A DNA stretch of 64,000 bases from Mucor racemosus (GCA_027405735.1 JAPEHQ010000001.1:3410001-3474000), one strand, 5' to 3'; positions 11,679-23,650 are shown, numbered from the stretch's first letter. Translations and numbers: made by a program. The notes: generated by a model not told the origin, from the letters alone.

Positions 11679-13317
11679 CTTTATCAACATTACATTCAAC
11701 AACCCTATTATTTTTTATTTTTATCGCTGCAGACTATGTAACAACAAAATCGAAACAACCTAAAAAACAAAAACAAAAAATAACGATACCTTTATTGCAA
11801 CTTTTATACATGCATTCTTTCTATTCATTCAATATCAACCCTTTTTTTCTTAAATCAAACTCTATCTTTCTTTTTACCTTTCATCTTCTTGCTTTCAAAT
11901 TGTAACTGTTAATCCGTTAATTAATAAATTTTATCTCCAAATATGTATATATATCATTCTTTTCAAACTTGGAATAGACTCTGCACTTTTGTTATTAGAC
12001 AAAATCATCTGAAAAATGTAAGTATAATGTATGTTTCTGCCAAACATACCGAGCATTATGTTGCGTTGAATGTATGCATGTGCGAAAAATTCATAGGTGA
12101 AACTACAGTCGAATTGCTGCATATCACAAATGCGAAGATATACACATAATGTGTATAAAATCACACTAAATTTAGCCAACAATCAGGTACTTCTTTATTG
12201 ATAAACAAACACACATTAAACCGTATACTACCTCAAATCATCGACATTATAGAACATTTCCGTTATATAATGAAAAATCGCATATTGTATACATGATGTG
12301 ATATATCATGTAAGAATATGCAAAAACTACATCTATTCAGTCATATATATCATTTTCTTCGTGCTTTATTGATCGAAACTTTCTCTTGATGAATATTTTC
12401 TGTAATTTGCAATAATAACTAAGTTTTCTAAATAAGAAAAGAAGCTGGTAAACTTTCGGGCAGCGTATTGAGATCTGGCCTTTTGTACAAAATACCTCCA
12501 GTGATCTTTACCTTATCTGAGAGTTTTCTAATTGATAATTTAACAGCTACCCTTATAGTAATCAGACTTTTCAGTGATATTTATAGTTATGGCAATGTTA
12601 TATATATATATATATATATATCAATACTTTAATAAGTTCTTGAACGTCCATTTGCATGAATTTCTAGGTTTTTGTCATTTGTAGTATCCAGAATTGTGAG
12701 AGCACTAAATAACTGGTCAATTTTACCCTAAACAACCCAAATCAAATATTTTTAAGTATTTTATATGCTATATATAATGGGTAATCTTTGTAGCTTTCGT
12801 CTGAACAATCTCTCTCAATTCTAGCTATACTTTCATTGCATATAAATAGTAATAAGACATTTTATACATGACATTGCCTAGAAATTGAAAAACCATACAA
12901 TAATGCCTTATTAAATTACATCTCAGGACTCAGGATCTCAATGTCAAATCAATATAAAAGGCTTTACTTTTATATCTAAATAAACGATATATTGTTTTTA
13001 TTATACAGTTGAAGAATTGATTCATTACTCATTCTCTTTTAATTATGTTCTTTTTTAAGTATTATTCATCAAACATGAAAATATACGACACAACACGTGG
13101 TTTTATTGGACAGAAATATCATGTTTTGCTGATGGTTTCCTCAATTCACAGTGATCTGTGAGAGTAGAAATATATTTTTTTATGCAGGATATATGTAAAT
13201 ATACCATCATCATGTATAATTGGAGATTAATTGGATCAATATTCACAAGGATGGTGATTTTTTTCTTTGTTTCTGCAGTTGTAAATAATAGTTTATTATG
13301 TTTTAAAACTTAAAAGT
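11679..13317. other. Gene-free AT-rich region
   Basis: About 1.6 kb between the Sel1-repeat gene and the transposon island. It has a T/C-rich 3' flank, a TA microsatellite of about 20 bases at 12601-12620, and only short frames without codon structure. No tRNA or other RNA gene was recognised. Confidence 0.5.
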
Positions 13318-13837
13318 CATTATCCAGGGCTTAATTTTTGTATTCACAAGATAGATCTAATTGATTGCTACTCTGCATTTTTTGTTTTAGCAAAAAACAT
13401 TGATTTTTTATTGAGATAACCAAGATAATAGTTTTTACCACAGCTTAAAACCTATCCTAACGGGCTTCCAAAATTTATTTTAAAAAATGGATGAAAAATG
13501 ATGAAAAAAACAAAATCGTTTAATTGCTCATGAACTACAAAGTAAGTCGACCTAGTATATTAAATAGTTTTTGTACAGTTTTAAATTTTGCATCCATCTA
13601 AATAAAATTCAGACAAACACTTCACATTAAATTTTGCGTAAAATCCAATTAAACTTTTAAAGGTTTTTTGAAGATACACATCATTTTTTATAAACATGTT
13701 TTAAAACTATTTTTTGGAAATTATGCGCAGCCACATTATCTATCGATTAAGCCATTGTTGAACCTTCTAGCTGCAGTTTTCGTAGAGAAAACAAGGTTTT
13801 TGTAACTTTTTTTCAGATTCAGAATTTTGGATGAGGG
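13318..13837 (+). repeat. Interspersed repeat family A, copy A1, left part
   Basis: This stretch aligns by eye with 49590-50080 (copy A5) and, reversed, with 60130-60660 (copy A6). Shared landmarks are a run ending in GATAGATC, the phrase TTGCTCATGAACT, and GTAGAGAAAACAAGG. The match stops at GGATGAGGG (13829-13837) where the transposon begins, and resumes with the same nine bases at 19188. Confidence 0.8.
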
Positions 13838-13858
13838 AGTTTGTGGCCATATCTATGG
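13829..13858 (+). repeat. Left target duplication and left terminal inverted repeat of the 5.35-kb transposon
   Basis: GGATGAGG(G) at 13829-13836/7 is the target duplication. The element end follows, reading GAGTTTGTGGCCATATCTATGG in two pieces: GAGTTTGTGG then CCATATCTATGG. It pairs with the inverted right end over 22 positions, with the shared blocks TGGCCATA and CTATGG. Confidence 0.75.
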
Positions 13859-14273
13859 TTAAGGGCATTTAATTAATTTTTTCAAAAATTAATTAAAAAT
13901 AGGGAAAAAATAGGGAAAAAAGAGAAAAAAATAGTATTAGGCGAAGTATAATACGTATGACGCTCTGTATACGCCTAGGAATAGCTTAATTCATAATAGC
14001 GAGGGGTGTATCGCTCAAAATCATGTTTTTTTGAGACTTGATCGTCGAATAATTACTTTTTACGCGGCGACATTAATTGTGTTTTACAATAAATTCCACC
14101 ATAAAGTATTAATTTTAAGAGAATATTAAAACAATATTAACTTAAAGGATTATTTTATGACAATAAAACTTTATTGGGACAAACTAAGTTTTTTTTATTG
14201 AATTACAAAATAATGATACATTTTAATCTATTTTTTTTTGCTTTAAAATTATTATTTGTGGAAGAAAATCGAA

Positions 14274-17200
14274 TTAATTAGGACAGGTACCACGAGGTTG
14301 TCCACCAGGACATCCCATAGTACTGCATGTTTTACAAAACCGTGGTCTTTTTATACGATTTATACTTACAGAACCCAAAGCAGGTTGTGATTGTATACTT
14401 AAAATTCTTGGAATAGGTTGAGAATCCAATACAACTGGATGAGCGACGGGAAGGGAGGAAGAACGGTTTGGAGCAGGAACCAATGCACGTTGTTGGCGGT
14501 TAGCTGAAGCAACGGATGGTTCCTCCAATATGGACTGAACGGTACGAGTAGCAGGAAAATCTTGGAGTTGCTGGAATGTTGATGTTGATGCAACTGGTGC
14601 TCTTCTTTCTGGATTTTGGACCAAGACATTCATTTTTCGAAGAGTAAGGCGGTTGTCTATTCTTGCATTGACGATCTTCAGAGATTTGAGCTTTTTATTG
14701 TAGTATGCTTTTAATTGCTCTGGTGTCTTGTAAAATATAGCGATGCCATCGCTAGTAGAGCACCAATGTTTGCAAAGCTTCAAAAAATCGGGAGAAGTTC
14801 TTTTACCATAATCATTGAATTGGTTGTTTGCTTGATCAAAGATAAGGTGTTTGAATTTATTTCTCTCTTCTGTAGTATGTACATGGACAATGGCAAACTT
14901 GGTGCCTTGTAATTGAGCCAGATATTCATAACTGTCGAAGAGGATGTTTACTTCAGAAGCAAATGTGACAATTGGCAATGCTGATACTTGCAAAAATGAA
15001 TCCAATTTTGTTGCTTGAGAGATTGATGCTGGTGTTGTGGCCGTGGTGGATCTTCTTTGAACGTTTTTAGATCGACTTGAAACTCTATTATCAGGTTTTG
15101 GAGTGTAGGATTTCATAGAGAAAAAGTTTACCAAAGGAGAAGGAAGGGGTGTGATACCAAACGTCTCTTTTGAAGAAGCAAAATCAATGGGAGAGAGATT
15201 ATTCATGCAAAAGTAGGAAGCTTGTTTGGGCAAAAGAAGATGGTAACGAAGCGCATTTATTGAATGAATCAACCAAGGTTCGAAATGGCCAACGTATTTC
15301 TTGTTCAACCTATGTTTAGAGCCAGCCTAATAGCAGAAATTTGGTTAAAACTGTATCTAATCTACAAATTAAAGAACTTACATTTGCATTATGTCTTAAA
15401 CGGTAATCAGCAAGAGCAGCATCAGCAAGTCGAATACTACCATTAATGCTCGAAAATTTTCTTACAATATTGGAATGTACACCTCCTATAGCACCAGATA
15501 ATTAATGTTAGATTTATTTCGTATTGAACATTGTTATTGTTTATTACCTTCCAAACTATTTGTTCCACGACAACAATGATATTTTGCAAGACCATTACTA
15601 TCATATCCATATAAAGTGTATAAAGGGATACCTTCAGGATCCGAAACATGGCCTAAACGAACTGTTTCTAACACATTGTCTGCTGTCTTCTTGGCATCTC
15701 TATCAAATAATGGAAGGTTGATATCTGTGCAAATTATAGGACCATATTCATCAAACAGCTTCTTGAGTAAAGGAAGCAACTGATTAGCGGGAGGAATTCG
15801 ACGCTTGACACGGCTCCAAACCCAAGCAGAATTGGTCACAACTTTGTAATCCCAGGTAGTGTTCATTGATTCTAGAACTCGAGAAACATTGGCTTTGTCA
15901 GCTGGATCAGGAACTAGGAGAATGTCTCGGAACTTGGCCTTGAACTCAGAGCACAAAGTATGCTTAATTGGCACCTTGATCATGTCAATTAAATGAAAGA
16001 CATCTTTCAATACCCTACTAGTATGTGTAGAAGTCGTATCATTATTGGTAGCAGCATTTCCTACAACAGTGTTAGGCCCATCTTCATTTAGTAGCTCAGA
16101 ATATCTTTGTAATTCATTAGCTTGGTTGTTGTTAATAGCTTGAGCAACTGAATTCCTCATGTTACCACCATTACCGCTATTCAGAGGACATTGTCGAAGC
16201 ATAACCTTGTTGACAACAACAAAAGAATGCGAACAGCCAGTATTATCCAATGTCTTTTTAGGGCCATGCTCTGGAAGACGCATGTTTGGTTTTAATACTT
16301 CTGTGATTTCAACAAGCACAGATTTGTTGCTCTTCAAGTTTCTTCTCATAGGGACACCAAAAGCTTGAGAAGATTTCTCTCTTATGTAGCCAAATGCCGA
16401 AGGAGTCATAGACAGAGAGTTTCTTGGGAAAAGAGCGACATATGTGTCAACGGGAGGAATGTCCAAAAATGATGTATAAAGGGTTTCAACAGATTTTGCC
16501 TTGCAATATACGCGAAGCATAAAATAAGTTTCCAGAGTCAATATTTGCACTTGGGCATCATCAAGAAATTCGGCTTCCCACCTTCCAGATTCAACGAGTG
16601 TAGGCTCCTTTGGAAATTTCAGGTCGAAGAAAATTCTGCAGAAATCTGTCAATGTACTACCAGAACCATTTGGGCATCGATTATTGCAAAATGAAGTAAA
16701 TCCAACAGAGTTTCTAATTTGCAGTAATAAGGCAGGATATTGCTCATTTAGACTTGCAACAAGTACGTTCAATCGAGTTCCAATTTTACCAATGCTTGAA
16801 TCTTCAAAAATCCTTCGTAAAGCAGAAGAAAAATTGTTGTTGATAATTTTGAAAATGAAGACCTTACAATCTAAAGTTGCGATTGATATACGAACTACAT
16901 TGCGACCATTGATTGAAGATCTCTTGTAATTAATCAAGACAAAAAGACCAGAATAATTACTCAAAATACTGAGGCAGTGATTGTTCATCTCCTCAACTGT
17001 ATTGCTGACAATTATTTCGAGACCATGAGGGATTGTAGCAACCGGAAGGCCATCGATGGGTTGTACATTTTCCAAAAGTGAAGGTAAATGCTCTTCCAGA
17101 AAATTACTATCGGTTCTAACATTGTCCGTATAAAAGATCTTGGGCTTTTCATATCCGTACATAGTATACGCATTCCACAATTTGTCGAAGGAAGTTATCA

Positions 17201-18721
17201 AATGAATGAGTGATTTTGTCAAAACGAAAGATTGTAATCTTATCTCTTCATATTCATTTGTTACTGTATATAAAGCATCAAAAACATTTACACCACTAGC
17301 AAGTGGACTGATGTTGCTTGCTGCCTTGAATGTATGATCACCTTTCAATATAACACCATCAACTTTCATAATTTGATTATCAAGATGTGGTCTGAGCGTT
17401 GCTATCAAAGATGTATAAACAAAACTGAGATAGTTTGCTGAAGGATAATAACCATTATAACCATCCTTATCATTGAATTTTGAGAATTCAGGAGCAGGAA
17501 CTGGGAGAGAAATCAAACTGGAGCTATTATCGACTCTGTATTTGTAGTTGGCCAAGTACTGGAACTGAAGCGTATCATTTCTTTTAAGATGCAATTCTTG
17601 TAGGATATTACTAAGTCTAAGTGGACCAGTTGAGGATTGCACCAAAGGACGCATCAAGTCAGCAAGGTCTCTTGATATACCACTTCTTTTAGTCAAGAAA
17701 GCAGGGAATTCAGCCTGTGCAATGATAGGAAGTTGTCTAATGAGTTCAGTGTCGGTACCAATTATTCTGCAACTACATTTATTACATTTGTAAAAGCATG
17801 ACATGAGGTAAAAGCAACTATGTATACAAATAATTTGTTAATACAAAGGAAAATTTACGACAATTGTTTATATACATACTCTTTAATATCAATAATCCTT
17901 CTGGCAAGCGGGCTCTTGGTATATCCATCATTAATCATGAAACGAGGTACAGAATCATTCTTTGCACATTCAGGGCATTTAAACTTTTGGTTATCATTGT
18001 AAAACAGGTAATGAGGAAACCAAAGAAAGACTCGTGGTTGCAAAACACATTTCTGATCTGCTGTTACACTCTTCTTCAATTTAAAAAAGGCAGCTTGTTG
18101 AGAATACCAAAATGTACCATCCTTGTAGGCTTGTGGCATTTCATTTCGCTGAAACTTTTTCTGGATTGATTCAAGATATTCATTCAAACTGGATGAATCT
18201 CCATTTGTTGTAATGTCATCCTCAATTCTATCAAACATGTCGCTATCAACATCAACTTCTTGTTCGTATTCGTCATACTCAATGTCGATTCCATAGCTGT
18301 TACTTTCAGTTAAATCGACGCTTTGATTATAAATCGATGGGATCTAAAGTGGTTTTTTTTATTATTAAAATCATATAAATACATAGCACATGTTTGTATA
18401 TATATATATTACCTCTTCTATATCACTTGATCCTTCATCATTATCAGAATTACCATCACTAGAATCCATCGAATCACTTGCAGAATTACTGTCACCGGCA
18501 GAGACATCATCCACACTGGCAGAGGCATTATCAATATCAATATTGCTTGCTGAGGTACTAGCACCGACACCGAAATGGGATAACAAACTTGTTTGGTTTT
18601 GACAGCTAGTTAGCCCCTTATTTACAGGAGGTCGGCCAGCGTTAGGATTTGCTCCTCCTCGACGTCTACCTCTTTTACCGCCTAAATTAGATCTTCTTCC
18701 TCTAATAGGCATAATAATCAA
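14274..18721 (-). CDS. Transposase: zinc ribbon, DDE-type core, embedded exonuclease-like domain
   Basis: Five exons (18413-18721, 17880-18343, 15548-17817, 15382-15485, 14274-15326) join without stops into 1399 residues. After a basic RG-rich head and an acidic Ser/Asp stretch comes a zinc ribbon (CPEC about 226, CNKC about 269). Probable catalytic residues are Asp 418 (KGDHTFK), Asp 489 (FYTDN) and Glu 1014 (CRGTNSLEGGVH). Between the last two lie a 3'-5' exonuclease-like segment (about 526-697) and DVFHLIDMIKVPIKHTL (about 863). The C-terminus has a Cys cluster (CKTC...GCPGG...GTC). From memory, basidiomycete proteins share the block from the exonuclease-like segment to RGTNSLEGGVH. The ATG at 18712 is an equally good start. 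Catalytic assignments are inferred from motif order. Confidence 0.85.
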
Positions 18722-19025
18722 AATAAATTAAGGAAAATCAAGTATCTTTGATCTATTTAATCTTTATATATGTGCCTTTTTATTAAGACAAAAAAACTTT
18801 AACAAACTAATTTTATGGTATCACCGTGGTAAATTTACAAATTAAGGGACTCCGTTTTCTAATGATGGCCTTGATGTAAAACATATTTACGCTCAGAATA
18901 ATAATTTTTACGATCAACAAATTAACTGAAATCTAAACTAATTTATTTGGTGTTTATTATGATATTTTCTTTATTCAAATCTGTGATTCATGAGTGCATT
19001 TCGATCAACAATGACCTATATACTA

Positions 19026-19165
19026 TATTTGATTGGATGCTTTTGGAGAACCTTTGATTGGATAGATTTTTGCTTTTGGCGGTTATTTGATTGGCTTTTC
19101 TATTTTTTGGAGGCATTTCTACTGGCTAAATTATTCTTTGGAGCAATTTTAATTGGTCACGTTTC
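19026..19165 (-). promoter_or_regulatory. Array of about five 31-base units with CCAAT boxes in the transposon's 5' end
   Basis: On the plus strand GATTGG or a close variant recurs at 19031, 19056, 19089, 19120 and 19151, mostly 31-33 bases apart, each followed by a TTTTGG-like block. Read with the transposase gene these are CCAAT boxes (four good, one CCAGT). They lie 300-440 bases before the ATG and just upstream of a TATAGTATATA sequence. They could be an NF-Y promoter array, or subterminal transposase-binding repeats. Confidence 0.5.
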
Positions 19166-19196
19166 CCATAGTTATGGCCATATAGCCGGATGAGGG
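19166..19196 (+). repeat. Right terminal inverted repeat and right target duplication of the 5.35-kb transposon
   Basis: The element ends with CCATAGTTATGGCCATATAG followed by CC at 19186-19187. The duplicated target GGATGAGGG follows at 19188-19196, and the family A repeat then continues with TATATAAGGG as in copies A5 and A6. Confidence 0.75.
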
Positions 19197-19950
19197 TATA
19201 TAAGGGTAAAATGGAAGCTAGAAATGGAGGTACCTTTTTGTACAAATTTTTTAAGATATCTCCATGAAAAATCAATATTTTGAAAACCTCTAAATTGGGT
19301 CCAAGAGATCTTAATGAGCTTAATGACATGAATGCAAAAAAAATGTTGCTCAATTTAGCCAATATTTTGAAACCTACTATAAAAATGCCAAAAAAATGAA
19401 AAAAATAAAAGTGTTCAGAATTTTTTTATATTAAAATATGTTATAGAGCGCTTTAAAACAATTAAATTTTATTATTAAAAAGTGATAATATAGCTTAATT
19501 TTTTCTGGAGATATGAAGCCTCAAAGTTTTCAATCCATTAGCAGTAAAATACGCGTAAAAAATCTGAAACCTTAGCACTGAAAAATTAATACCAACTGCA
19601 AAAAATAGAATATTTCCGGATAATCGTTTTTGGATTAAAGGTGAACATCTCAGGTACATTGGCATATAATTTTTTCTTGGTGTTATTTAGTGAAAAAGAA
19701 AGTATAGTAGCGATGAACAGTGAAACCCAGTTTTCAAGGAAAAAGTAGTGGATTTTACGTGTTTTTAAGCCTTTCATGAGATATAAAATGAATTCAGGAA
19801 TAGCTAGCATAATGCGACCAATTTATTTCTATTTAGTAGTGTTTAAAGTATATCCTAAAAATGTTTATTATGAGATTAGTTATAGAAAAAAGGCATACTC
19901 CGATTTTGAAGATTGAAACTATGAATTTTTTTTTTGAAAATTCAAATTTA
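19188..19950 (+). repeat. Interspersed repeat family A, copy A1, right part
   Basis: It continues copy A1 after the transposon. It matches 50065-50720 (A5) and the reverse of 59485-60150 (A6): TATATAAGGG, the A/T block around GAGATATCTCCA-like sequence, GACATGAATGCAAAA, AAATCTGAAAC, and TAGCATAATGCGACC. The short frame that is open in A5 and A6 is broken here by stops and a frameshift. Confidence 0.8.
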
Positions 19951-20430
19951 ATATTAGAACTGTTACGCCAGGAGATTATATCAATCTCAAAGCTAAAATA
20001 TGTACTAAATCATTTAATAAAAATAAAGGAAAACTGTTTTAAAATGAAAGAGCACACTAAAACTAAAGAACTTTATTATAAGATCGAACCATCTTCTTTT
20101 ATATTCACATTCTCTAATTGCAGTATATGACCTGTTTAAATGAGTCTATTTATATATATACATATATCCAATCAAGTCTAGGTGGCACACACTAGTTCCA
20201 TATTCCTGCATACACGGAGCTTCATAACATAATACACAGCAATGTAGAACTTAACATATCAAACTGTGTCGTAATCTTAACCAAGGAATGCACCCAGATA
20301 TGTGGATGCAACATTTGTGAAATTGGGAATCTGTGATTGTATCATCATTTGGATAAGATGTAGGATTGCTTATTAATGTTTCATTGTTGCCAAGTGTTCC
20401 TGAATGTTCCTGATAGTCGCTGTTAATGCT
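19951..20430. other. Gene-free sequence between repeats A1 and B1
   Basis: About 480 AT-rich bases with a short TA/CA-rich run near 20150. A 70-codon minus-strand frame at 20251-20463 extends into repeat B1. It resembles no protein I recognise and is left uncalled. Confidence 0.4.
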
Positions 20431-20660
20431 AGTGGTTGATGTATCATTCTTAAACCGGATCATGTCAAATCCAAAAAAGTAAACAATAACAGATCCGGAA
20501 CCGGAAGTTCCTTAATTAAATATTAACTATACAATGCTCCTAAAAGCATGGTATAGAAGCATGGTATAGAAGCATGGTACAAAAGCATAATACGTCAGTG
20601 CGATATTCCAACATGATATACCAACATGACACATTACTATTAAATAACATCTAAACTACC
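20431..20660. repeat. Interspersed repeat family B, copy B1 (LTR-like)
   Basis: It shares with 62676-62860 the ordered landmarks TATCATTCTTAA, ACCGGA, GTCAAATCCAAAA, several AGCATGGTAT/ACATGATAT short units and a final ATAACAYCTA. The short units recur three times here (about 20548-20585). Downstream a TATATAAA (about 20693) and AATAAA (about 20721) give a solo-LTR look, but I could not fix both ends. Confidence 0.5.
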
Positions 20661-21040
20661 TTACCACACCATTAATTCCCCAAATCAAATAGTATATAAA
20701 CCCTATTAATTTCATTCCAATAAACGATATCTCTTTACTTGATTAAATTTCTAATTTTATTTAACTTAAACATATTTTGATAAATCAGTGGTTATGTATG
20801 ACATTTAGTATGAGTTACTAAATGTCATGCCATGTTGGATTTTAATAGTTGTTCCTGGATTTCTACATCTGGGTAAACTTCTGATATATCATAATATATC
20901 AGTTGTAGTTGTTTTAATTAGGCTTATTTGGTTAAAATTATTAATAAAAGAAGAGAACAGATATTTTCACTAATGTTCAATATCTGATTTAACATTTGCA
21001 TATTTATATGAAATATGCACTGAAGCTAATTCATGCAATT
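20661..21040. other. Gene-free sequence with two perfect hairpins
   Basis: It contains ATGACATTTAGTA and its exact reverse complement (20798-20810 and 20816-20828, five-base loop). It also has CTGATATAT/ATATATCAG (20881-20902, four-base spacer). No coding frame is seen. The first part may belong to the LTR-like repeat B1. Confidence 0.5.
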
Positions 21041-21370
21041 ATTGTTGAAAAACCATGCAATGTGAATCATTACAGTGTTAGTACAGCTTAATTTGTCGTA
21101 GAAATATGAAGTCCCAAAATTTTTAATTTTTAGCAGTGAAATAGCTGTAAAAATCTGAAACATTAGCACTAAAAAAATTATATCAACTGCAAAAAATAGG
21201 ATATATCCAGGCACTTGTTTTTGTATTAAAGCTGAACATCTCAAGTACATTTATATATTTTTTATTTTGACTATGTTTGATAAAATAACTAAGTGAGCAG
21301 TAATCATAAACCAGTCTTATTTTTTAATGAAGAAAAGTGCAGTTTTAAGCCCTCCGAGAAGAAAACATTG
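21041..21370 (+). repeat. Interspersed repeat family A, fragment A2
   Basis: It matches only the right third of the family: TTAATTTGTCGTAGAAATATG, AAAATCTGAAACATTAGCAC, a TAGGATAT block, then GCTGAACATCTCAAGTACAT. It lies in the same orientation as A1 and is more diverged at its end. Confidence 0.65.
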
Positions 21371-22118
21371 AAGGAAATATGTAGCCTCAGACGATTAATC
21401 CAGATACACTGTTTTATATGTAATAAGAAAGTAATTGTATGCCTTGCAACTTAGCTTATGAGTTTCGATTTCATAATGCTATTATATATCATTCCAATCT
21501 AGGTCAATTCGAGGGTCTGTGAGTTCATCTAATATGCCTCAAATTCAAGTAGCGAGCTTTCAACACTTGCTCTTTAAAGAATTTAGGACGAAAGCCGAAT
21601 AAAGAGAGCATTGAGAAGCATGTAGTAGTTTTTAGATGTGCTTTTATTCGGATTTTATGATAAATTTCCAAATCGAAATGTGAAACTAAAATATATCTAT
21701 CATAGTACTAAAAGTTCTGTAACTCAAAACCCTTTTATATACAATGGTATTTTGTGGGGAATATTTGACTAGTGCAATTCGAGTATACCAATGGAAGTGC
21801 ATGGTTTGTTTTAATGTAATACAAGATTTAATCAATTCAAATTATACTTTTTGCTAGCATCTCAGATCTTGTATGATTTATCCCACATAGTTAAACATTT
21901 AGTAAGCATACATAGGTTTTTATTATAATGCAAATAAAAAAAAAAGAGCAGGGCATAGAGAGAGTAACAGAATTAAGGATAAATTGTAAAAGTATAGTAC
22001 ACATGCACAGAATATATGAATTTAGTGGGGTGAAATTTTTTTTATACATTATCCCAACCAATAAGCATTCTATGAAAGGCAGAAAAAAATAAAGTTTAGT
22101 TTCCAAGATTTTTCCCAC
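21371..22118. other. Gene-free region downstream of the Zn2Cys6-PAS gene
   Basis: About 750 AT-rich bases containing the 3' flank of the minus-strand regulator gene. Only short antisense frames are seen; nothing recognised. Confidence 0.5.
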
Positions 22119-23650
22119 TCACAACATATTGCTTACGTTATCCTGTAGAAGATCCCCAACGAGGTCATCAATCGGTTTCTCCAAGAAATTGCTTAGTTGT
22201 ACATTAGAATAAATTTGCTGAGGGGGATGTAATTGAATTGTTGTAGGAGGGGTAGTAGGGCTTGTACTAGGACTTGGAATTTGAGGATATTGGTGTTGAC
22301 GGTGATGATGATCTCCGTCTTCACTGCTACAGCTACTACTACTATTATATCCATTATTTTGAGCCACGCCAGTTGGTCCCATGGAATTAGGTGACATTAT
22401 AGCTTCGCACAAATGATTTACTAGTTGTATTGTATCACTATCATTGGTTGATGTATTATGATACTAGGAAACATAAAGTTAGTATTAAACATACGATAAT
22501 TATTGATAGATTATTTACCAAAGACATCAAGTCTGGATCATTGAGTAAAGATTGATAATCTGGTTGTTTGAGTATATTTTCCACAACGTTTTGTGGTGTT
22601 GATGTTGATGTTGATGTAGGTGTTGGTGATGGTGATGGTTGTAGCACCGATGCTTTTTTAGTAACTAAACAAACCATATATAATTGGTTTAATGTGTTTG
22701 ATGTGAATAAATCACCACCAAATCCACCGCCCAAATAAAATCGACATTCAAACAATGATGCTGATGATTTAAATTTCAGAGTTTCTTTAATAGTTTGGGA
22801 TCCATTTGCTATGGATAATAGTTGAGCAGCTGATGTCGTCAGGAACGTTTCGGAACTTGCTGGTGCGAATGAGATGGGTTGTGCTACATGATGATGGCAA
22901 TTGTCTAGAAGAATTCTGTGAAGACGCGATAAAGTTTCTGATGAATCAGGGTGAATAATATCATAAAAGGAACAATGCCCTAATTGTGTTGGATCTGTAC
23001 TGAGAAATTGAATCGATTCATCGGAAATACGAGCACAACATAGATCCATGGATAAGAACATCTGTAAAAGAAATTGGTTTAACATATTGTATTATAAACT
23101 GTATAAAATGCAACGTACAGTCATCATTTCTTGGTGTAATCGTTCTTCCTTTATTACGATCTCTCTGGATGCTGTCAGTTTAAATGAACTTGTTGGAGAG
23201 GTTAAAAGAGAAGGGGAAGCATGTAAAGGCACAAAATACGATGGTGTCGATGGTGATAATGAAGAAGCTATTGGTGGTGTAGATTGATATGGTTTATTTA
23301 CAGTTAATGTAGTAGCGTGTTGCCATTTCTTGATGCTTGTTAACTTTGGTCTACCCCGCTTTTTGTGCTTAATGTCAATGCAGCTATCTGATTTTCCTAA
23401 TGTAGAACATCGTTTGCAAGGACGCGATACTATGCAATGAATTAGAATGTATAATATACAGATAGTATTTGATAGTTTACTTACAATCGCAGGCTAAATG
23501 TGCTTTTTTGCAATTGATCTACGAGATGGATCAATATCCAATTTCATATAAAGATCATGAATATATACTTACACAGGCTGTTGGAACATGAGTCGTCTTT
23601 GCAGGCTTCTTTTTAATAATTGATGTAGTTGAATCGTGTTGGATACTCAT
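22119..23650 (-). CDS. Zn2Cys6 transcription factor with PAS-like domain
   Basis: Five exons (23573-23650, 23485-23518, 23119-23429, 22519-23061, 22119-22463) give 436 residues. The binuclear cluster spans Cys 26, 29, 36, 42, 45 and 54 (C-x2-C-x6-C-x5-C-x2-C-x8-C). It is split over three exons and followed by HKKRGRPK, a basic AT-hook-like patch seen in AcuK/Ert1/Rds2-type regulators. A region from about residue 142 (MFLSMDLCCARISDES, then FYDIIHPDSSE) looks like a PAS fold. The remainder is Ser/Pro/Thr-rich. Expected role: nuclear DNA-binding regulator of metabolism; target genes cannot be told from the sequence. Its start lies 185 bases from the Sec7 gene stop. Confidence 0.85.

Larger units (their letters stand above)
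13837..19187 (-). mobile_element. 5.35-kb DNA transposon with a DDE/exonuclease-like transposase, apparently intact
   Basis: Both borders are visible. The flanking repeat (family A) is continuous in copies A5 and A6 at the point where this element interrupts copy A1. The nine bases GGATGAGGG stand on both sides (13829-13837 and 19188-19196), and the two ends are imperfect inverted repeats of about 22 bases. The target duplication is 8 bases if the left end begins with G, or 9 if it begins with A. The only gene is the 1399-codon transposase on the minus strand. The 14274-side flank is A/T-rich; the other flank holds a CCAAT-box array. The target-site length is compatible with Mutator-, hAT- or KDZ-like superfamilies; I cannot decide which. 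Confidence 0.85.

Noticed and set aside
13837..19187. Host gene interpretation of the 1399-codon protein
   Set aside because: Target duplication, terminal inverted repeats and interruption of a repeat show it is carried by a transposon.
20251..20463. 70-codon minus-strand frame with Ser/Thr/Asn-rich sequence
   Set aside because: It overlaps LTR-like repeat B1, has no recognisable domain, and length and composition are within chance.
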